Assembly: GCA_016716065.1 (NCBI GenBank)
Contig: JADJXA010000002.1
Location: 930,001 to 994,000, forward strand
Direction of reading: 5' to 3'
Length of the DNA: 64,000 bases
Origin: Candidatus Leptovillus gracilis
GTDB taxonomy: Bacteria > Chloroflexota > Anaerolineae > Promineifilales > Promineifilaceae
A program made the translations under genes and the position numbers. Position 1 is the stretch's first letter; every line of letters begins with the position of its first letter. Positions 27,013-35,997 of this stretch are shown in pieces. Under the pieces are notes generated by a model. It saw only the letters and a program-made list of their open reading frames with translations. It searched no databases and had not been told where the DNA came from.

Positions 27013-29142
27013 CTAATTGGCCGAGCAAACAAACGACAAATTCATATTCACTCTGGCAAATGTATATGGCGGCGTGACGCCCGGCCGCTCACCGGCATAG
27101 TACAACTCCGGGTGATCCGGCGTTGCCGTGCGTGGCAGACAGGCAATCACGGTATACGTGGACCCCAATGGCACGTTGGCGAATTGGTAATAGCCGATGC
27201 CATTGGTAGAGGTGGCGGCAATCAACTGCGCCGTCGTGTCGTTTTTCAGCCAGACGATGGCCCGATGTTGCGGCACATAATCCTGCCCCACAAACGAACG
27301 CACAATGCCGCTAATGATCTGGTTGCCATTGGGCGTCGGTGTTGGCTGCCGCGTCGAGGGGATGACCGACACATCTAGCGGACCCACGATGTTGTTCGTT
27401 TCGCTGGACTCACCGTTGGCCCGCAAAGAATCCACCATGCTGTACACTTGCCGGTCTGTCGCGCCACCGGTAAACCCGTTGAAGGAAGTGATGTTGAGAA
27501 CGGCCGTTCCCCCACCCGCCAGCGCATCCACCGCAATATAAGCCGGGTTGTCGCCAATGGGAATATATTCGGGGTACACGGTCGGTGGGTCAATAAACAC
27601 ATCCACAAAGAACTGATTGTTGACATCCACTTCACCGGTATTGGTGATGACCACCTGGAAATCCACCGGCAAATATTCCACAATTGGCGGTGTGCTGACA
27701 ATCACCAACTCGCCAATGACCAGATCGGCCGGCACAGGTGTGGGTGTTGGCGGCACCAGAACCGGCGTCGGCGTCACGTTCAGGCAGGGCACAAAAAAGG
27801 ATTTTGTGTTAGAAGCGCCCACTTTTTGCGCCAGGATAGTATAAGTATTGCCGTTGGCAATGCTTTGCGTCCAGGAAACCGTAAATGTGCCTTCCGAATC
27901 AGCGGCGATTGTCTGAATCAACTGCGAATTCATGAAGACGGAAACAGATGCACCGGCTCCCCAGTTATAACCAAACACCTGCACGGGGATTGCCCCTCCG
28001 TCTGGCACGACGGCACAAGAATTGGGGATAACCTGAATAAAAGGCGTGTTCGGCGTGGCTGTAATGGTAGGTGTATTGGTGGGCGTGGGGCCAACGGTTG
28101 CTGTTGCTGTATTAGTAGGCGTAGGCGTGGGTGTGTCCGGGTCGGCCTGGACGATGATGGTCGCCGAACTGCCATCCGGGTGGCGCACTTCCACCACGTG
28201 GCCGCCGCTGATGCTGCCTAAAGGCAGCACCGTCGAGCCAAACCCATCGCAGGCGTGGATATTGCCGGTATCGGGGACCATCACGGCCGTACCAATAACT
28301 ACGTTCGGATTCACCGTCAGGTTATAAAACGATACGGTATAAGGCACACCGCCGTTGGCATACAAGCCGGTGACGTTCGCCAACCGCACGGTAGCTACCA
28401 GACTAGACACGTACCGGACGGGACATGCTTCTACGGTGGCCGTGGCCGTGGGCGTGGCTGTTTGCGTCGAGGTGCTGGTGGCTCCCGGCGTCGGTGTGGG
28501 TGTATGCGATGGCGTTACGCCAGGGGTTGGCAGCGGCGGGATGGGTGGTGGCACGCCGGCGCTTTGCCCAGTTCCCCCCAACTGCCCAAACGGTTCATTG
28601 TACAACACCGTCTGCCCAAACACGGGGATGGACGGCAGGATAGGGCTGAAAAACGGCGTGATAATTGGCACGCGATAGGTCACGCGCACGATCACCGGTT
28701 GGTTGGGCGCGCCGGCATATGGTTCCGGCCCAATCGGCGGCGCCAGGTTGGTCCCGCGGATTTGCCCCACCCGATCCACGCCAAACACCTCGATGTTGTA
28801 AAATTCCATGTCTTCAAACACGGCCGTTGTACTCTCGTTCAGCGGCAAACCGGCCAGACTGTCATGAGCGGCTCTAATTACCGAAGCGGGGCGGCGTAAT
28901 TCAACGTTTGGACACAGATTGGCGTATTTGGCAATGCCGCTGGTGGAGCAGGTGGGGTCAAAATTGCCGGTAACGGCGTAACGGGCGCCAGCGCGCGCCG
29001 CCGCCTGTACAGTCCCCCAGGCCCATAAAATGCGCGCCGCCTCAATGATCAAAAAAATGAGCATGAGGAACCCGGCGGCAATCACCGCAAATTCAACAAG
29101 AGCCTGGCCTCTAAAACGTGGGTGTTTGTGTCTTTTAATCAT
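27013..29142 (-). CDS. TadE-like protein fused to CARDB-type domains
   Basis: The 709-residue protein starts with a TadE helix (RGQALVEFAVIAAGFLMLIF, then TVQAAARAGARYA). A periplasmic part follows, then two Thr/Pro-rich linkers (about 215-240 and 335-360, TPTPTPGATSTSTQT type), beta-sandwich domains between and after them, a CARDB-like domain (DLVIGELVIVSTPPIVEYLP ... VVITNTGEVDVNN) and a C-terminal carboxypeptidase-regulatory-like domain (GYYQFANVPLGSTYTVIACL). This suggests a pseudopilin carrying surface or adhesion modules. It is the first gene of the minus-strand surface cluster and is divergent from the BTAD-AAA regulator 250 bases away. Confidence 0.82.
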   Translation of the reverse strand: MIKRHKHPRFRGQALVEFAVIAAGFLMLIFLIIEAARILWAWGTVQAAARAGARYAVTGNFDPTCSTSGIAKYANLCPNVELRRPASVIRAAHDSLAGLPLNESTTAVFEDMEFYNIEVFGVDRVGQIRGTNLAPPIGPEPYAGAPNQPVIVRVTYRVPIITPFFSPILPSIPVFGQTVLYNEPFGQLGGTGQSAGVPPPIPPLPTPGVTPSHTPTPTPGATSTSTQTATPTATATVEACPVRYVSSLVATVRLANVTGLYANGGVPYTVSFYNLTVNPNVVIGTAVMVPDTGNIHACDGFGSTVLPLGSISGGHVVEVRHPDGSSATIIVQADPDTPTPTPTNTATATVGPTPTNTPTITATPNTPFIQVIPNSCAVVPDGGAIPVQVFGYNWGAGASVSVFMNSQLIQTIAADSEGTFTVSWTQSIANGNTYTILAQKVGASNTKSFFVPCLNVTPTPVLVPPTPTPVPADLVIGELVIVSTPPIVEYLPVDFQVVITNTGEVDVNNQFFVDVFIDPPTVYPEYIPIGDNPAYIAVDALAGGGTAVLNITSFNGFTGGATDRQVYSMVDSLRANGESSETNNIVGPLDVSVIPSTRQPTPTPNGNQIISGIVRSFVGQDYVPQHRAIVWLKNDTTAQLIAATSTNGIGYYQFANVPLGSTYTVIACLPRTATPDHPELYYAGERPGVTPPYTFARVNMNLSFVCSAN

Positions 29143-29392
29143 AGGGTTTCCATTTTTGGCGCGAATGTGGGCATTGTGAGTGCAGCAGAGTTGTTCGCTA
29201 CCATGATAATATATGAATTCAGTCTGATAACCAGTGTTGTTGAATAGATAATTTTTCCTATTTGCTGGATGCGTGTTAGATTTAAGCTATTAAATAACTT
29301 CACCTGAATACTATCTTAACAAGTCACTGTCGCTTGTGTGTTGATCTGGCGTTGATCAAGCGTTTATTTGTAGAGTTTGGGTAAATCGCCAC

Positions 29393-31054
29393 ATGACAAA
29401 AGTACTAAACCTATCGGTCATGGGACCGATCCATATCAGCCAGGATGCCCTGCCGCTGCATGAACTGGTCTCGGTGAAGGCGCAGGCGTTGCTCTGTTAC
29501 CTGGCGGTGGCCGCACGGCCGTATTCCCGTCAGGCTCTCGCCGGTTTGTTGTGGGGCGACCTGCCCGAAGCCGACGCCCGGCGCAACCTGCGCGGCGTGG
29601 TGCTGAAACTGCGCCAGGACTTAGACCCCCACCTGTTGATCAGCCATCACAGTCTGGCCTTTAACCGCGACAGCGCCTATACGTTGGACGTGGAGACTTT
29701 TCGGGCGCTGTTGGCCCGGCCGGCTGGTTCCCGGCCTCAGCCGGAAAAGCTGCGCCAGGCGGTTGGCCTCTATCGGGGCGACTTCCTGGAGGATTTTCAT
29801 TTGCGTCAGGCTCCGGCATTTGAAGAATGGGTCATGCAGCAGCGCGCCGAGCTGCGCCAGTTGATGCTGGAAGCGCTGCAAACCCTGACGGCCGTTTGCC
29901 TGCAAACAGCCGCTTATGAAGAAGGTATTGCCGCTACCCACCTGCACCTCAACCTGGAACCCACCGACGAAGCCGCCCACCGCCAGCTCATGCGCCTGTT
30001 GGCCCTCAGCGGCCAGCGCAGCGCCGCCCTCAACCAGTTCGACCGCTGCCGCGACCTCCTGCAAGCCGACCTGGGCATTGAACCGGCCGCCGAAACTATT
30101 TTCCTGCGCGATCAAATCCGCACCGATACTTTGCTCCCCTTCTCCACTGCGCCTGGTCTCTCTGTCTTTGTGTCCCCCCCGCCTCCCCCGGCCACGCCGC
30201 CGCCCTTTATTGCCGGGCCGCCCATCACCCACCCGGCGCGCTTTTTTGGCCGCGAACGGGAATTGAAGCGCCTGTTTAACCTGCTGCGCCACGCGCCCAT
30301 GCAAAACGCGGCCATCATCGGGCCGCGCCGCAGCGGCAAAACCTCCCTGCTCCATTACTTGAAGAGCATCGGCACGGCCGTTCCCGGCCAACTTCGCCCC
30401 GACCAGACCCAGGCCTGGCTGCCCCAGCCCCAACTCTACCGCTGGGTCTTCATAGATTTTCAGGACACTCGCCTCGGCGATCCTCAGGCCCTCATGCACC
30501 GCTTGCTCACCCAAATGGAGCTGCCCGCGCCGGAAAAATGCGGTCTGGACCAATTTTTAGATATCGTGAGCGATGAACTGCGCGCCCCTACCGTCATCTT
30601 GTTCGACGAGATTGGCGTCGCTTTGCAGCGCTATCCGCAGCTAGATGATGCCTTTTGGGAAAGCCTGCGTTCCCTGGCGACCAATCAGGTTGGCGGCCAA
30701 TTGGCTTTTGTGCTGTCCGCCGCTGAAACGCCGGACAAACTGGCAAACCAAAGCGGCCACGGCTCCCCATTCTTTAACATTTTTGGCTACGTCGCCAACC
30801 TCGGCCCGCTCAAGGAAGAGGAAGCCCGCGCCCTTATTGCCAGTTCGCCCCGCGCCTTCCCACCCGCCGACGTGGAGTGGATGCTGGCCGAAAGCGGCGG
30901 CTGGCCCATGCTGCTGCAAATTCTCTGCCGCGAGCGCCTGCTCTCCCTGACCGAAGGTGAAACAGGCGACGATTGGCGCGCCGATGCCCTGTACCAAATT
31001 GCCCCGTTTCGCCGCGAGCAAGAGCCAGACGGCCCTCCCAGAGTGGCCGATTGA
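29393..31054 (+). CDS. BTAD/SARP-type transcriptional regulator fused to an AAA ATPase
   Basis: The 553-residue protein has an N-terminal winged-helix region (about 1-95: LVSVKAQALLCYLAV ... RNLRGVVLKLRQDL). A BTAD helical domain follows (about 100-245: LYRGDFLEDFHLRQAPAFEE ... RQLMRLLALSGQRSAAL), then a Pro-rich linker. The AAA/STAND-like ATPase has Walker A GPRRSGKTS (Lys316), Walker B TVILFDEIG and the motif SPFFNIFGYVANLGPLKEEE. SARP/BTAD proteins activate secondary-metabolism or surface genes; here the divergent pilin-like cluster is the obvious candidate target. The stop is two bases before the next ATG, so the two genes form an operon. Which signal moves the ATPase is not known. Confidence 0.88.
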   Translation: MTKVLNLSVMGPIHISQDALPLHELVSVKAQALLCYLAVAARPYSRQALAGLLWGDLPEADARRNLRGVVLKLRQDLDPHLLISHHSLAFNRDSAYTLDVETFRALLARPAGSRPQPEKLRQAVGLYRGDFLEDFHLRQAPAFEEWVMQQRAELRQLMLEALQTLTAVCLQTAAYEEGIAATHLHLNLEPTDEAAHRQLMRLLALSGQRSAALNQFDRCRDLLQADLGIEPAAETIFLRDQIRTDTLLPFSTAPGLSVFVSPPPPPATPPPFIAGPPITHPARFFGRERELKRLFNLLRHAPMQNAAIIGPRRSGKTSLLHYLKSIGTAVPGQLRPDQTQAWLPQPQLYRWVFIDFQDTRLGDPQALMHRLLTQMELPAPEKCGLDQFLDIVSDELRAPTVILFDEIGVALQRYPQLDDAFWESLRSLATNQVGGQLAFVLSAAETPDKLANQSGHGSPFFNIFGYVANLGPLKEEEARALIASSPRAFPPADVEWMLAESGGWPMLLQILCRERLLSLTEGETGDDWRADALYQIAPFRREQEPDGPPRVAD

Positions 31055-31056
31055 AT

Positions 31057-33807
31057 ATGAAGGCGCGCTTCGCCTATTCCGATGAGCCGGCGCTGTCGGG
31101 CGGGTTGCTGCCGGGTAGTTGGCGGCTGCTGTTCTGGCTGTTTTTTCACCCGGCCGCCTGGCGCGCCCACATCGCCGCTATTGATCCGCATCTGTCGCCC
31201 GATTTTTGTATGGCTGAACTGAGCCGCGCTCAATGGCGGCGGCCCGCTTTTTGGCGGCTGATGGTGATGCTGTTTCTGGCCTGGCCTTTTTTGCTGATGC
31301 TGCTGGTGGCTGCCAGCCTGTGGCTGTTGGGGCTGCCGACGCAGAGCATTGCTCTGGGCGTGATTGTTGGCGTGGGGGTGGCGCTGCTGGCCAGTCTGGC
31401 CGCCAGTCTGGTGGGCAGCCTGGTCATCGGCACGGCCGTTGGCCTGGGAACCGGCGTGGTGACGGGTATCGCCGCCGGTCTAGTTTTGGGCGAGGCGGCT
31501 AATCCATTGACGGCCGTGCCCAACTTCTCCCTCGATCTGGTGCTGGGTACGGTGATTGGCCTGTCCAGCGGGCTGTCTGGCGGCCTGGCCTATGGCGTAA
31601 CGATGGGCGTTACCGGCCGTTTACGCGATCTTGCCCCCGCTTACTCCTTGCCGCGCCAGATTAGCGGCGTCATCGTGGGCGTTTTTGTGGGGATGGCCGG
31701 CGGTTTTATCGTGGGTGGCCTGACGGAATCATGGCTGACCGGGTTGGCCCTGGGGCTGCCCTTTGCCCTGGCAATTGGCTGGCGTACCCGTAGTTGGCGG
31801 CGTGGATTGGTGTGGGGCGCGCTGCTCAGTCTGGCCGTCGCTCTGGTCGCCGGGCTGGCACTGTCGCCGGCCGAAGCCGGGCTTTGGGGGGCGGCGCTAA
31901 TCGTGCTGCGCCTGGGGGCGACGATGTTGGCGTTGTTTGCCCTGCCCTATGTGCTGGCCGAGCGCATCGCCGGTCCCTGGGCTGGGGCGTTGGCCGGGGT
32001 CTTGGGCAGCGGCAGCGGCCTGTTTTTGCTGGCTTCGTCTACCCAGGCGTATGGTCCCATTGTGTTGTTTACGCTGGCCGGCATTTTATTGGGGCTGACG
32101 CTCGGTTGGTGGCGGCCGGTGGTGGGTTATCCTTTTATCGCCGGGTGGAATATGCTGCTGCTGCGCCTGGATGAGCGCCGTTTGCCCCAGGGACGGCCGT
32201 CGCTCATTCGCTGGCATTCGGCGTTTTGGGATGAGTTGCAGCGGCTGCCGCTGTCTGGCCTGGATACGCACATTTTGCTGCTGCGGCAGTATGACCCGGC
32301 CGAGGGCACGGCCGTAATGGAGTTTCTCGGTCATGGCCGGCAGCGTTGGGCCGCCCAGGCGGTGCAGATCGAGACCGACGCTCGCCAGTTGGCCGCGTGC
32401 CAGGACATTCAGTCCATTGGCGCGGTATACCAGACTCTGGCTGCCGGCGAGCTTTCTGGCCCGGCCAGCGCCCTGCTGCGCAGCTTCAGCCGCATCAGCC
32501 GCGACGTCGCCGCCGCGCTGAACCAGGAGAGCGCCTACAACCAACGGCTGGCCCTCAATGCCGTCGAAGACCGGTTGGATGGCCTGCTGCGTGAACTAAC
32601 CCGCAGCAGCGAGCGCTACGCCGACCGTTTTCGCCCCATCGCCGCCGCCTGGCGTGCAGTGGTCGCCGGGACCCATCAACAATTGGTGGCCGAGGCCGAG
32701 CTGCGCCAGGAAATTGACAGCCCTTACATCATTGGCGTGCCGCTGACAGAGCGGCAGGCCATTTTTGTTGGCCGCGCTGATGTCAGCGCCCGCATTGAGC
32801 AGCTTTTGTTGGACCGGCGGCAGCCGCCGCTGCTGCTCTACGGCCAGCGGCGGGTGGGCAAAACCTCGCTGCTGAACAACCTGGGCCGCCTGCTGCCCAG
32901 CACCATCATCCCCCTGTTTGTGGATTTGCAAGGGCCGGCCACCAGAGCCAGCGACGAGGCCGGTTTTTTGTATAACCTGGCCCGCGCTCTGGTCCGCTCG
33001 GCCGGGCAGCGCGACCTGGCGCTGCCACCCCTAACCCGCGATGATCTGGCGGTTGACCCGTTTTCGCAGTTTGAGGAATGGCTGGACGCAGTGGAGTTGG
33101 CATTGGGTGACAGCCTGGCCCTGCTGATGCTGGACGAGTTCGAGGTGTTGGCCGATGCGTTGGAGCGCAGGCGTTTTGACGAAGTAACCGTCATGGGCAT
33201 GGTGCGCCATCTGATCCAACATCGCAGCCGTTTTAAGGTGCTGCTTTCCGGCTCACATACGTTGGATGAGTTTCAGCGTTGGGCGGGTTATCTCATCAAT
33301 GTCCAGGTAGTCCATATCGGCTACCTGAGTCCGGCGGAGACGCGCCAGTTGGTGACCCAGCCGGTGAGTGATTTTGCCTTACGCTACGAAGCGGCGGCGC
33401 AAGAGCGGGTGATCGCCCTGACCAGAGGACATCCGTTTCTGGTGCAGTTGTTGTGCGCGGAGATTGTGGCGCTGAAGAATGAGCAGCCACCGGAGATGCG
33501 CCGGTTGGCGCGGGTGGCGGATGTGGAAACGGCCGTATCCGAAGCGTTGCAGCATGGCAGCTTCTTCTTTGCCGACATCGAACAAAACCAGGTGGATGTG
33601 GTGGGGCGGGAGGTGCTGCGCCTGATGGCGACCTCTGGCGAGGGTGAGGTCACGCCGCGACAAAAGCTGGTGGCCTATGTGCCCAGCCTGATGGCCCTGG
33701 AAGAATCACTTGTCTATTTGCAGCGGCGTGAACTCATCGAAGCTGTCGGGGATGGTTACTGCTTCCAGGTTGAACTGGTGCGGCGCTGGTTTGCGGCACG
33801 GCCGTAA
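31057..33807 (+). CDS. Polytopic membrane protein with C-terminal AAA ATPase
   Basis: About 916 residues. The first ~370 hold many Gly/Ala/Val-rich membrane helices (VIVGVGVALLASLAASLVGS, IAAGLVLGEAANPL and others). A soluble helical region with LAACQDIQSIGAVYQTLAAG follows, then the AAA/STAND-like ATPase: lead-in IFVGRADVSARIEQ, Walker A GQRRVGKTS (Lys602), Walker B LALLMLDEFEVL, and a winged-helix-like end (YLQRRELIEAVGDGYCFQVE). The start is ATG 31057, two bases after the regulator's stop; an upstream extension to 30973 would run through that gene. Its ATPase is closer in motif to the propeller-AAA protein at 9231-14327 than to its neighbour. Likely a membrane partner of the regulator (inference). 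Confidence 0.85.
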   Translation: MKARFAYSDEPALSGGLLPGSWRLLFWLFFHPAAWRAHIAAIDPHLSPDFCMAELSRAQWRRPAFWRLMVMLFLAWPFLLMLLVAASLWLLGLPTQSIALGVIVGVGVALLASLAASLVGSLVIGTAVGLGTGVVTGIAAGLVLGEAANPLTAVPNFSLDLVLGTVIGLSSGLSGGLAYGVTMGVTGRLRDLAPAYSLPRQISGVIVGVFVGMAGGFIVGGLTESWLTGLALGLPFALAIGWRTRSWRRGLVWGALLSLAVALVAGLALSPAEAGLWGAALIVLRLGATMLALFALPYVLAERIAGPWAGALAGVLGSGSGLFLLASSTQAYGPIVLFTLAGILLGLTLGWWRPVVGYPFIAGWNMLLLRLDERRLPQGRPSLIRWHSAFWDELQRLPLSGLDTHILLLRQYDPAEGTAVMEFLGHGRQRWAAQAVQIETDARQLAACQDIQSIGAVYQTLAAGELSGPASALLRSFSRISRDVAAALNQESAYNQRLALNAVEDRLDGLLRELTRSSERYADRFRPIAAAWRAVVAGTHQQLVAEAELRQEIDSPYIIGVPLTERQAIFVGRADVSARIEQLLLDRRQPPLLLYGQRRVGKTSLLNNLGRLLPSTIIPLFVDLQGPATRASDEAGFLYNLARALVRSAGQRDLALPPLTRDDLAVDPFSQFEEWLDAVELALGDSLALLMLDEFEVLADALERRRFDEVTVMGMVRHLIQHRSRFKVLLSGSHTLDEFQRWAGYLINVQVVHIGYLSPAETRQLVTQPVSDFALRYEAAAQERVIALTRGHPFLVQLLCAEIVALKNEQPPEMRRLARVADVETAVSEALQHGSFFFADIEQNQVDVVGREVLRLMATSGEGEVTPRQKLVAYVPSLMALEESLVYLQRRELIEAVGDGYCFQVELVRRWFAARP

Positions 33808-33820
33808 GGCGCCCCGATTA

Positions 33821-33853
33821 GACCAGGCAGGCTTTCGTGAACCTGCCTGGTCC
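33821..33853. terminator. hairpin between convergent genes
   Basis: GACCAGGCAGG and CCTGCCTGGTC form a perfect 11-bp stem around a GCTTTCGTGAA-type loop, 13 bases after the membrane-AAA stop and just before the 3' end of the lipoprotein gene. There is no T-run. It shares the GG..TTTC..GA.ACC core of hairpins at 21490 and 51125. Confidence 0.5.
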
Positions 33854-33861
33854 TGAGGCAG

Positions 33862-35037
33862 TTACCGTTGGCGCAAGCGCGAAAAAGTGCGCGCGCTAAT
33901 TTCACTGCGCAGTCTTACCAGTTCGGGGAATTCATAGAAGAATAATACCTTCTGCTCGGCAATGCTGCGGCCCGTGGGCCGACTCTGAAGCACAAATGCC
34001 GTCCACGACTCGGCAATGTCTTCGCCCACATTGGTCGCCGCGTAGTCGGTGACAAACTGGTCGGCGTGTCGTTCGTAAAAGGCGAACACAGCCTCTTCAT
34101 ATTCCCCTTCATCGTCAATCGCCTCAAGCTCCCAAACCTCGTCCTCCAAATCGGCCCAGAAGCGGTCGTAGAACAGGTTGATGTAAGAGTCTGGGCGGCT
34201 GCACCCTTCGCCGGGGAAATAGGTGGGGCAGGCAGCGTAGGCTTCGTTGTACAGCGCTTCGTCGTCTTGCTGATAAAAGAGGGTGGGGTCCAGATTGACC
34301 TGTGAGTCGTTCAACGTCAGCAGGTGGCCGAATTCATGGATGAGGCTGTAGGTCAATTCTTGCTGGTCGGTGGCGTCTACGATGTCTATGGCCAGCACCC
34401 AGCTGTTGGGGTTGTCGCCGTCTTGGGTGACGGCGGCGTAGACGTTTTCTGGCCCATCGGTGAAGATAGCGTATTTGCTGACGTAGGTGCGTTGTTCGAC
34501 GGGGATGAGACTGGCAAAATAGATCCAAATGGCTTCGTGGGTGGCGGTATCAGTTTGGTAGGGGCGCAGGTCGCTGGTAACGGCCGTTTCCTGCGGGCTG
34601 CCAATGGTGTTGCCGTTCACTTCATAGGTGATGATGACATTCTCGCCCAGTTCTTCCATGTCGGCATAATCTTGCTCGTCGCCCCAAAACGTCGCCAGGA
34701 TGTCGTCGAACAGGCTGCCATATTCGGCCGATGCATCAGCCGATGCGCCATCAGCCAGATAGCAGAGTTGGTCAACGGGATCGTACACTTCATCTTCATA
34801 ACAATCTTCTGGCGATTCGGCGTAGTCTGCCCACCACTCACTGCTTGCTGCCACAACGCCGTCCGTCGCCTCGCCCACGTAACAGACCTGTTCATCGGGA
34901 TCAAATTCGTCGCCCGGCAGGCAGTCGGCGGTGGAGTCTGCGTCGTAAAACGCTTCTTCACCGCCGCAAGCGGCTAGACCGCATACCATACCCAGCGCCA
35001 GCAAAATCACAAGAACACCCTTGCTTTGTCTATTCAA
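33862..35037 (-). CDS. Lipoprotein with zinc-metalloprotease (HExxH) motif
   Basis: The 391-residue protein has a lipobox GLAAC after a hydrophobic signal, so it is membrane-anchored by lipid. Two tandem Cys modules follow (DCLPGDEFDPDEQVCY and DCYEDEVYDPVDQLCY). A metallopeptidase-like domain has SLIHEFGHLLTL, with zinc ligands His234 and His238 and catalytic Glu235. A third ligand may be the Glu in VGEDIAESWTA. The start codon is TTG at 35037, five bases after AGGAGGTCGGT; no better ATG exists. The protease role is inferred from the motif; the fold and substrate are unknown. Confidence 0.75.
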   Translation of the reverse strand: MNRQSKGVLVILLALGMVCGLAACGGEEAFYDADSTADCLPGDEFDPDEQVCYVGEATDGVVAASSEWWADYAESPEDCYEDEVYDPVDQLCYLADGASADASAEYGSLFDDILATFWGDEQDYADMEELGENVIITYEVNGNTIGSPQETAVTSDLRPYQTDTATHEAIWIYFASLIPVEQRTYVSKYAIFTDGPENVYAAVTQDGDNPNSWVLAIDIVDATDQQELTYSLIHEFGHLLTLNDSQVNLDPTLFYQQDDEALYNEAYAACPTYFPGEGCSRPDSYINLFYDRFWADLEDEVWELEAIDDEGEYEEAVFAFYERHADQFVTDYAATNVGEDIAESWTAFVLQSRPTGRSIAEQKVLFFYEFPELVRLRSEISARTFSRLRQR

Positions 35038-35114
35038 ACCGACCTCCTAACCGTGATTTGGATTGTTGATTATTGTGTGTTTGTTTGTCCCGTTGTGCTT
35101 TTGTCTCCACTATA

Positions 35115-35960
35115 TTAAATTCCGCAAACCACATCGTAGATGACTTTGGCGATGCGGCCGATGAGCAGCACGCCGGGGGCGTCGGGGGTCCAGCGTTCCG
35201 GGGTGGGGTCGTCGGCGGCCATGACGGTGAGGGCGAAACCTTGCGCCTGAGGCCCGGAACCGCGCCAGACAACGGCCGTTTGCGCCCGCATCCCCATCAG
35301 CGACCCCGTTTTGCCCGCCAGCCGCAGCTTCTCTTCTTCCGGTTCCTCTGAGCTATAGGGCGAGAACGGCAAATAGCGGCCAACCCGGTCCGCGCCCACG
35401 CCATCCATCAGCCGCAGCATCTCGTCGCAGGCGGCCGGGGAGACGTGTTGGCGGCGGAAAACGGCCGTCATCATCCGCGTCAGGCTCTCTGGCGAGGCAG
35501 TGCCCAGGTTGCGCTGGTCTTTGGCGAGTGCGCCAAAATCTATTTTGCGCTGGAGCCGTACATCCTCATAGCCATTTTCGCGCAGCCACTCATTGACAGC
35601 TTCCAGCCCAACATGGTCAATCAGGACATTGGTCGCCAGATTGTCGCTGATGTTCATCATCAGAAAGGCCCAGTCACGGATGGGCATGGTCAGGCCAGGG
35701 GTGAGGTGTTGCAGCAGGCCGCTGCCGCCGATTTTGTCGGCGCGGCGCAGCATCAGCGGTGCATCCAGGCTGTAGAGACCCGCTTCCACCTGCTGCATCA
35801 GGGTCAGCAGCAGCGGCAGCTTGATGATGCTGGCCGTGGGATAAATCTCCTCGGCGCGCAGGCGGATGGTTTCGTTGGTCTGTAAATTCAGGGCGGAGAG
35901 GGCAAAACGGCCGTTAAACCCCGCCGCCGCCTGTTTAATAGCTGTTAATGTATCTGTCAT
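35115..35960 (-). CDS. Class A beta-lactamase-like serine hydrolase (no signal peptide)
   Basis: The 281-residue protein has the penicillin-interacting fold motifs. TASIIKLPLL supplies the nucleophile Ser44 and Lys47, ISDNLATNVL is the SDN loop, and LAGKTGSLMG is the KTG motif. The omega-loop region (RLQRKIDFGALAKDQRNLG) lacks an obvious Glu-x-x-Leu-Asn deacylation motif, so true beta-lactam hydrolysis is doubtful; an esterase or DD-peptidase-like role is possible. ATG 35960 is chosen because longer starts run through the next gene upstream. No secretion signal is visible, unlike classical enzymes. The gene lies between two lipoprotein genes on the same strand. Confidence 0.78.
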   Translation of the reverse strand: MTDTLTAIKQAAAGFNGRFALSALNLQTNETIRLRAEEIYPTASIIKLPLLLTLMQQVEAGLYSLDAPLMLRRADKIGGSGLLQHLTPGLTMPIRDWAFLMMNISDNLATNVLIDHVGLEAVNEWLRENGYEDVRLQRKIDFGALAKDQRNLGTASPESLTRMMTAVFRRQHVSPAACDEMLRLMDGVGADRVGRYLPFSPYSSEEPEEEKLRLAGKTGSLMGMRAQTAVVWRGSGPQAQGFALTVMAADDPTPERWTPDAPGVLLIGRIAKVIYDVVCGI

Positions 35961-35997
35961 ACGTTCCACAGTCCGTGCTTTGCATTCACAAAATGGG

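Noticed and set aside
30973..31056. Longer start for the membrane AAA protein
   Set aside because: It lies fully inside the regulator gene; ATG 31057 follows its stop directly.
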